6,079 nt of DNA from Rickettsiaceae bacterium (GTDB lineage: Bacteria; Pseudomonadota; Alphaproteobacteria; Rickettsiales; Rickettsiaceae), in NCBI GenBank assembly GCA_021741285.1, contig JAIOYD010000100.1:1-6079 (forward strand). The letters are read 5' to 3'. The translations under genes and the position numbers were made by a program. This document shows, one piece after another, positions 4,771 through 6,079 of the stretch. The notes under the pieces are model-generated. The model saw only the letters and a list, made by a program, of their open reading frames with translations. It was not told where the DNA came from and made no database searches. Position 1 is the stretch's first letter; every line of letters starts with the position of its first letter.

Positions 4771-4789
4771 CCCAAATAAAGGAAACAAA

Positions 4790-5041
4790 ATGACAGAGGA
4801 AACATTTACCGAATTGAATTTTGAAAAAAATGTAGTAACAATGGAAGAATCGGGTAACGATAAAGACTTCTACTACTACAGCCTTGATATTGGTGATATT
4901 TGTATTATTTCAAATGCTGATGATGAAGCAGCTAAAAATGGTTGGGAAGCTTATATCTTTGATTCTCTAACTATGCGAGTTAAAGGTTCAGGCGATCTAA
5001 GAGATTTGGTTCGTATTATTGATAATAACACCAATGGTTAA
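4790..5041 (+). CDS. 83-aa acidic hypothetical protein
   Basis: First gene after the second promoter. A TELNFEKN start, a central DFYYYSLDIGDICIISNADD segment, then NGWEAYIFDS and a DLRDLVRIIDNN end suggest a compact alpha/beta domain. Short proteins with a similar order (aromatic strand, DIGD-x-x-LIS, GW-x-x-x-IFD, terminal LVRII) are frequent in Bacteroidota phages, without known function as far as I recall. The start ATG follows the AAAGGAAACAAA leader. Confidence 0.8.
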   Translation: MTEETFTELNFEKNVVTMEESGNDKDFYYYSLDIGDICIISNADDEAAKNGWEAYIFDSLTMRVKGSGDLRDLVRIIDNNTNG

Positions 5042-5201
5042 GAAAAAACAATTAGCAGAAAAGTGGGTTGTAGTTGATTCAGACGATCACATTTTTTATT
5101 ACCCTAATTTTACAACTGCGCTAAAACATCCAGGTAGTAGAGTAAGTATAATGACAGAAGAGTATTATACAACAGCTTACAAAGAAATAAATAAAAAATG
5201 A
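5034..5201 (+). CDS. 55-aa hypothetical protein
   Basis: I use ATG 5034 (MVKKKQLAEKWVVVDSDD) rather than the in-frame TTG at 5019, because the ATG gives a short 8-nt overlap with the preceding stop and a typical basic N-terminus. The product has strands WVVVD and HIFYYPNF and a VSIMTEEYY segment, so it is probably a small beta-rich domain. No family is recognised. Its TGA overlaps the next ATG by 4 nt. Confidence 0.7.
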   Translation: MVKKKQLAEKWVVVDSDDHIFYYPNFTTALKHPGSRVSIMTEEYYTTAYKEINKK

Positions 5202-5257
5202 AAAGAATCATTTCACTTTGGATAATAATTATTATTCAACTAATGATATTCCTTTAA
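5198..5257 (+). CDS. 19-aa hydrophobic micropeptide
   Basis: ATG 5198 overlaps the preceding stop as ATGA. The product MKRIISLWIIIIIQLMIFL is one basic N-terminus plus a single continuous hydrophobic helix. The next gene begins 2 nt after its TAA. The spacing is that of a translated gene, but at 19 codons chance cannot be excluded. If translated it would be a single-pass membrane micropeptide, or a leader whose translation delivers ribosomes to the gene at 5260. Confidence 0.45.
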   Translation: MKRIISLWIIIIIQLMIFL

Positions 5258-5259
5258 TT

Positions 5260-5553
5260 ATGAAGATATTATTAGAAAACGATAAAGGATACGTTATAGT
5301 AGACGATTCTACAAGTAGAATACTTTCCGTTATAGTTCACAATGCAGTTGAAGGTAAACGCGATTTTGTTAACCTGGCTAGCTTTAAAAACAACACAGAC
5401 GGAACTCAAACCGCAACTCGCTTTTGTGCTAACCACCAACGTGATTTAGATTGGAATGAGGAAGAAACAAATAAGCGAATGGATATTATCGGTCAAAACG
5501 GAAATACTGGAGAGCATTACGAACTATTAGATGAACAACCCCAATCAAATTAG
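5260..5553 (+). CDS. 97-aa hypothetical protein
   Basis: I use ATG 5260, 2 nt after the micropeptide stop, rather than the in-frame TTG at 5218, which would overlap the micropeptide. It begins MKILLENDKGYVIVDD, followed by ILSVIVHNAVEGKRDF and a polar, Asn/Glu-rich C-terminal half. It looks soluble. No motif or family is recognised. Confidence 0.75.
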   Translation: MKILLENDKGYVIVDDSTSRILSVIVHNAVEGKRDFVNLASFKNNTDGTQTATRFCANHQRDLDWNEEETNKRMDIIGQNGNTGEHYELLDEQPQSN

Positions 5554-5557
5554 AATT

Positions 5558-5647
5558 ATGGAATGGTTAAAAGCAGGATTTCTTATTTTATTTGCACTAT
5601 TTTTTTTAGCAAATATTTTTCATCACTTTAGTTGGGACTTAGGATAA
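5558..5647 (+). CDS. 29-aa single-pass membrane micropeptide
   Basis: ATG 5558 gives MEWLKAGFLILFALFFLANI followed by FHHFSWDLG: one TM helix and a short polar tail. It starts 4 nt after the preceding stop, and its TAA overlaps the next ATG by one base (TAATG). An upstream in-frame ATG at 5531 would add nine polar residues and overlap the previous gene by 23 nt. I prefer 5558 but cannot exclude 5531. Confidence 0.55.
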   Translation: MEWLKAGFLILFALFFLANIFHHFSWDLG

Positions 5648-5898
5648 TGGACGAGAATAAATGGCATAACAGAATTATGCACCTAACCTCTTTTAGTTTA
5701 GGAATCATCGTAGCAGCCTTAGCTATATCAAAAGGATTATTCAATCTAATGTTATATGTGATAATTGGGAGTATAGTAGTACTGCTGTTTTCATTTGTAT
5801 ACAATTACATACGGGGAATAGATTACATGAAAGAAAACCACCCCGACTATAAGGGTGAAGATATATTTGGGCAAGACGATAACGTGGGGGAGAAATAA
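5647..5898 (+). CDS. 83-aa membrane protein with two TM helices
   Basis: The start is ATG 5647 (TAATG with the previous gene), not the in-frame TTG at 5632, which lies in the micropeptide. TM segments are about residues 14-32 (TSFSLGIIVAALAISKGLF) and 34-54 (LMLYVIIGSIVVLLFSFVY). A soluble tail follows: IDYMKENHPDYKGEDIFG, then an acidic end. The HPDYKGED tail recalls small membrane proteins of Bacteroidota phages. Its role is unknown. Next to a second TM micropeptide, a membrane-associated pair is plausible. Confidence 0.8.
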   Translation: MDENKWHNRIMHLTSFSLGIIVAALAISKGLFNLMLYVIIGSIVVLLFSFVYNYIRGIDYMKENHPDYKGEDIFGQDDNVGEK

Positions 5899-5919
5899 TA
5901 ATCCAGCTAATAATAATAC

Positions 5920-6063
5920 GTGGTGGAAGAATTAAATAAGGGAGATATAGCATACGCGGTGAAACGATTCCTGAACGACGCACACGATTATGCTGAACAC
6001 AACGAGTACACGGAGATCAAACGCGTGATGGCCACATTTATGGATTACGTAGAGGAATTGTAG
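5920..6063 (+). CDS. 47-aa hypothetical protein, GTG start
   Basis: Tandem GTG codons at 5920 and 5923 open a frame ending TAG 6061-6063, encoding a helical, charged peptide (VEELNKGDIAYAVKRFLNDA near the start, ATFMDYVEEL at the end). No ATG is available upstream in this frame. An internal ATG in KRVMATF would leave only about ten residues. Codons are GC-richer (AAC, GAC, ACG, GCG) than elsewhere in the window. Either GTG could be used. No family is recognised. Confidence 0.6.
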   Translation: MVEELNKGDIAYAVKRFLNDAHDYAEHNEYTEIKRVMATFMDYVEEL

Positions 6064-6079
6064 TAGTGCGCGTTTAGAG

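Noticed and set aside
1991..4783. Insertion sequence or transposon flanked by direct repeats
   Set aside because: The repeats are functional promoter/hairpin units. There are no terminal inverted repeats and no transposase. The enclosed gene has helicase motifs, not a DDE or serine/tyrosine recombinase signature.
5218..5259. TTG-started N-terminal extension of the gene at 5260
   Set aside because: The extension overlaps the 19-codon ORF and is low-complexity Asn/Tyr-rich sequence. ATG 5260 is correctly placed 2 nt after that ORF's stop.
5741..5983. 80-codon minus-strand open frame
   Set aside because: It is antisense to the two-TM protein and to the GTG-start gene at 5920. Its composition (many Ile, Pro, Ser, Arg) looks like a shadow frame.

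Overview
The window is AT-rich and all genes lie on the plus strand. They are short, tightly packed and often overlap by 4 nt (ATGA), and almost all are unassigned. The best fit is the early or accessory region of a tailed phage, or a phage-derived element, of a Bacteroidota (Flavobacteriia-type) host. Evidence: no Shine-Dalgarno signals at most starts, A-rich leaders, two promoters of the Bacteroidota -33 TTTG / -7 TAnnTTTG kind, a tRNA-like gene, and proteins that resemble small phage hypotheticals. Host assignment is an inference.

Layout. (1) 1-1219: a run of very small genes (a 3' gene fragment, a zinc-ribbon fusion protein, a tRNA-like gene, a 27-codon ORF that is also strongly structured RNA, a 50-aa zinc ribbon, a 52-aa protein and a two-TM protein). 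They are separated by near-identical copies of a ~20-nt element, TTTAACACAAAAGAGAAATG, whose last three bases are usually the start codon. Its TAA or TGA commonly ends the preceding gene. (2) 1220-1991: three overlapping small genes without that element. (3) 1992-4730: a terminator-like GNRA hairpin embedded in a promoter, followed by an 831-aa fusion protein (GIY-YIG-like nuclease domain, SF2 DExH helicase, helical DNA-binding repeats, NUMOD1-like C-terminus) and a translationally coupled 62-aa gene. (4) 4736-6063: a second copy of the hairpin/promoter, then an operon of small acidic and membrane proteins, including 19-aa and 29-aa hydrophobic peptides.

The helicase fusion is the only gene with a recognisable enzymatic role, probably DNA unwinding or translocation combined with DNA cleavage or site recognition. 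It is AT-richer in codon choice than its neighbours and sits between the two hairpin/promoter copies, as expected for an acquired cassette. The most unusual signals are the start-associated repeat, which also encodes C-terminal FNTKEK tails and marks an apparent in-frame gene fusion; the tRNA-like gene with an enlarged anticodon domain; and the duplicated hairpin/promoter, whose differences preserve RNA rather than DNA symmetry.
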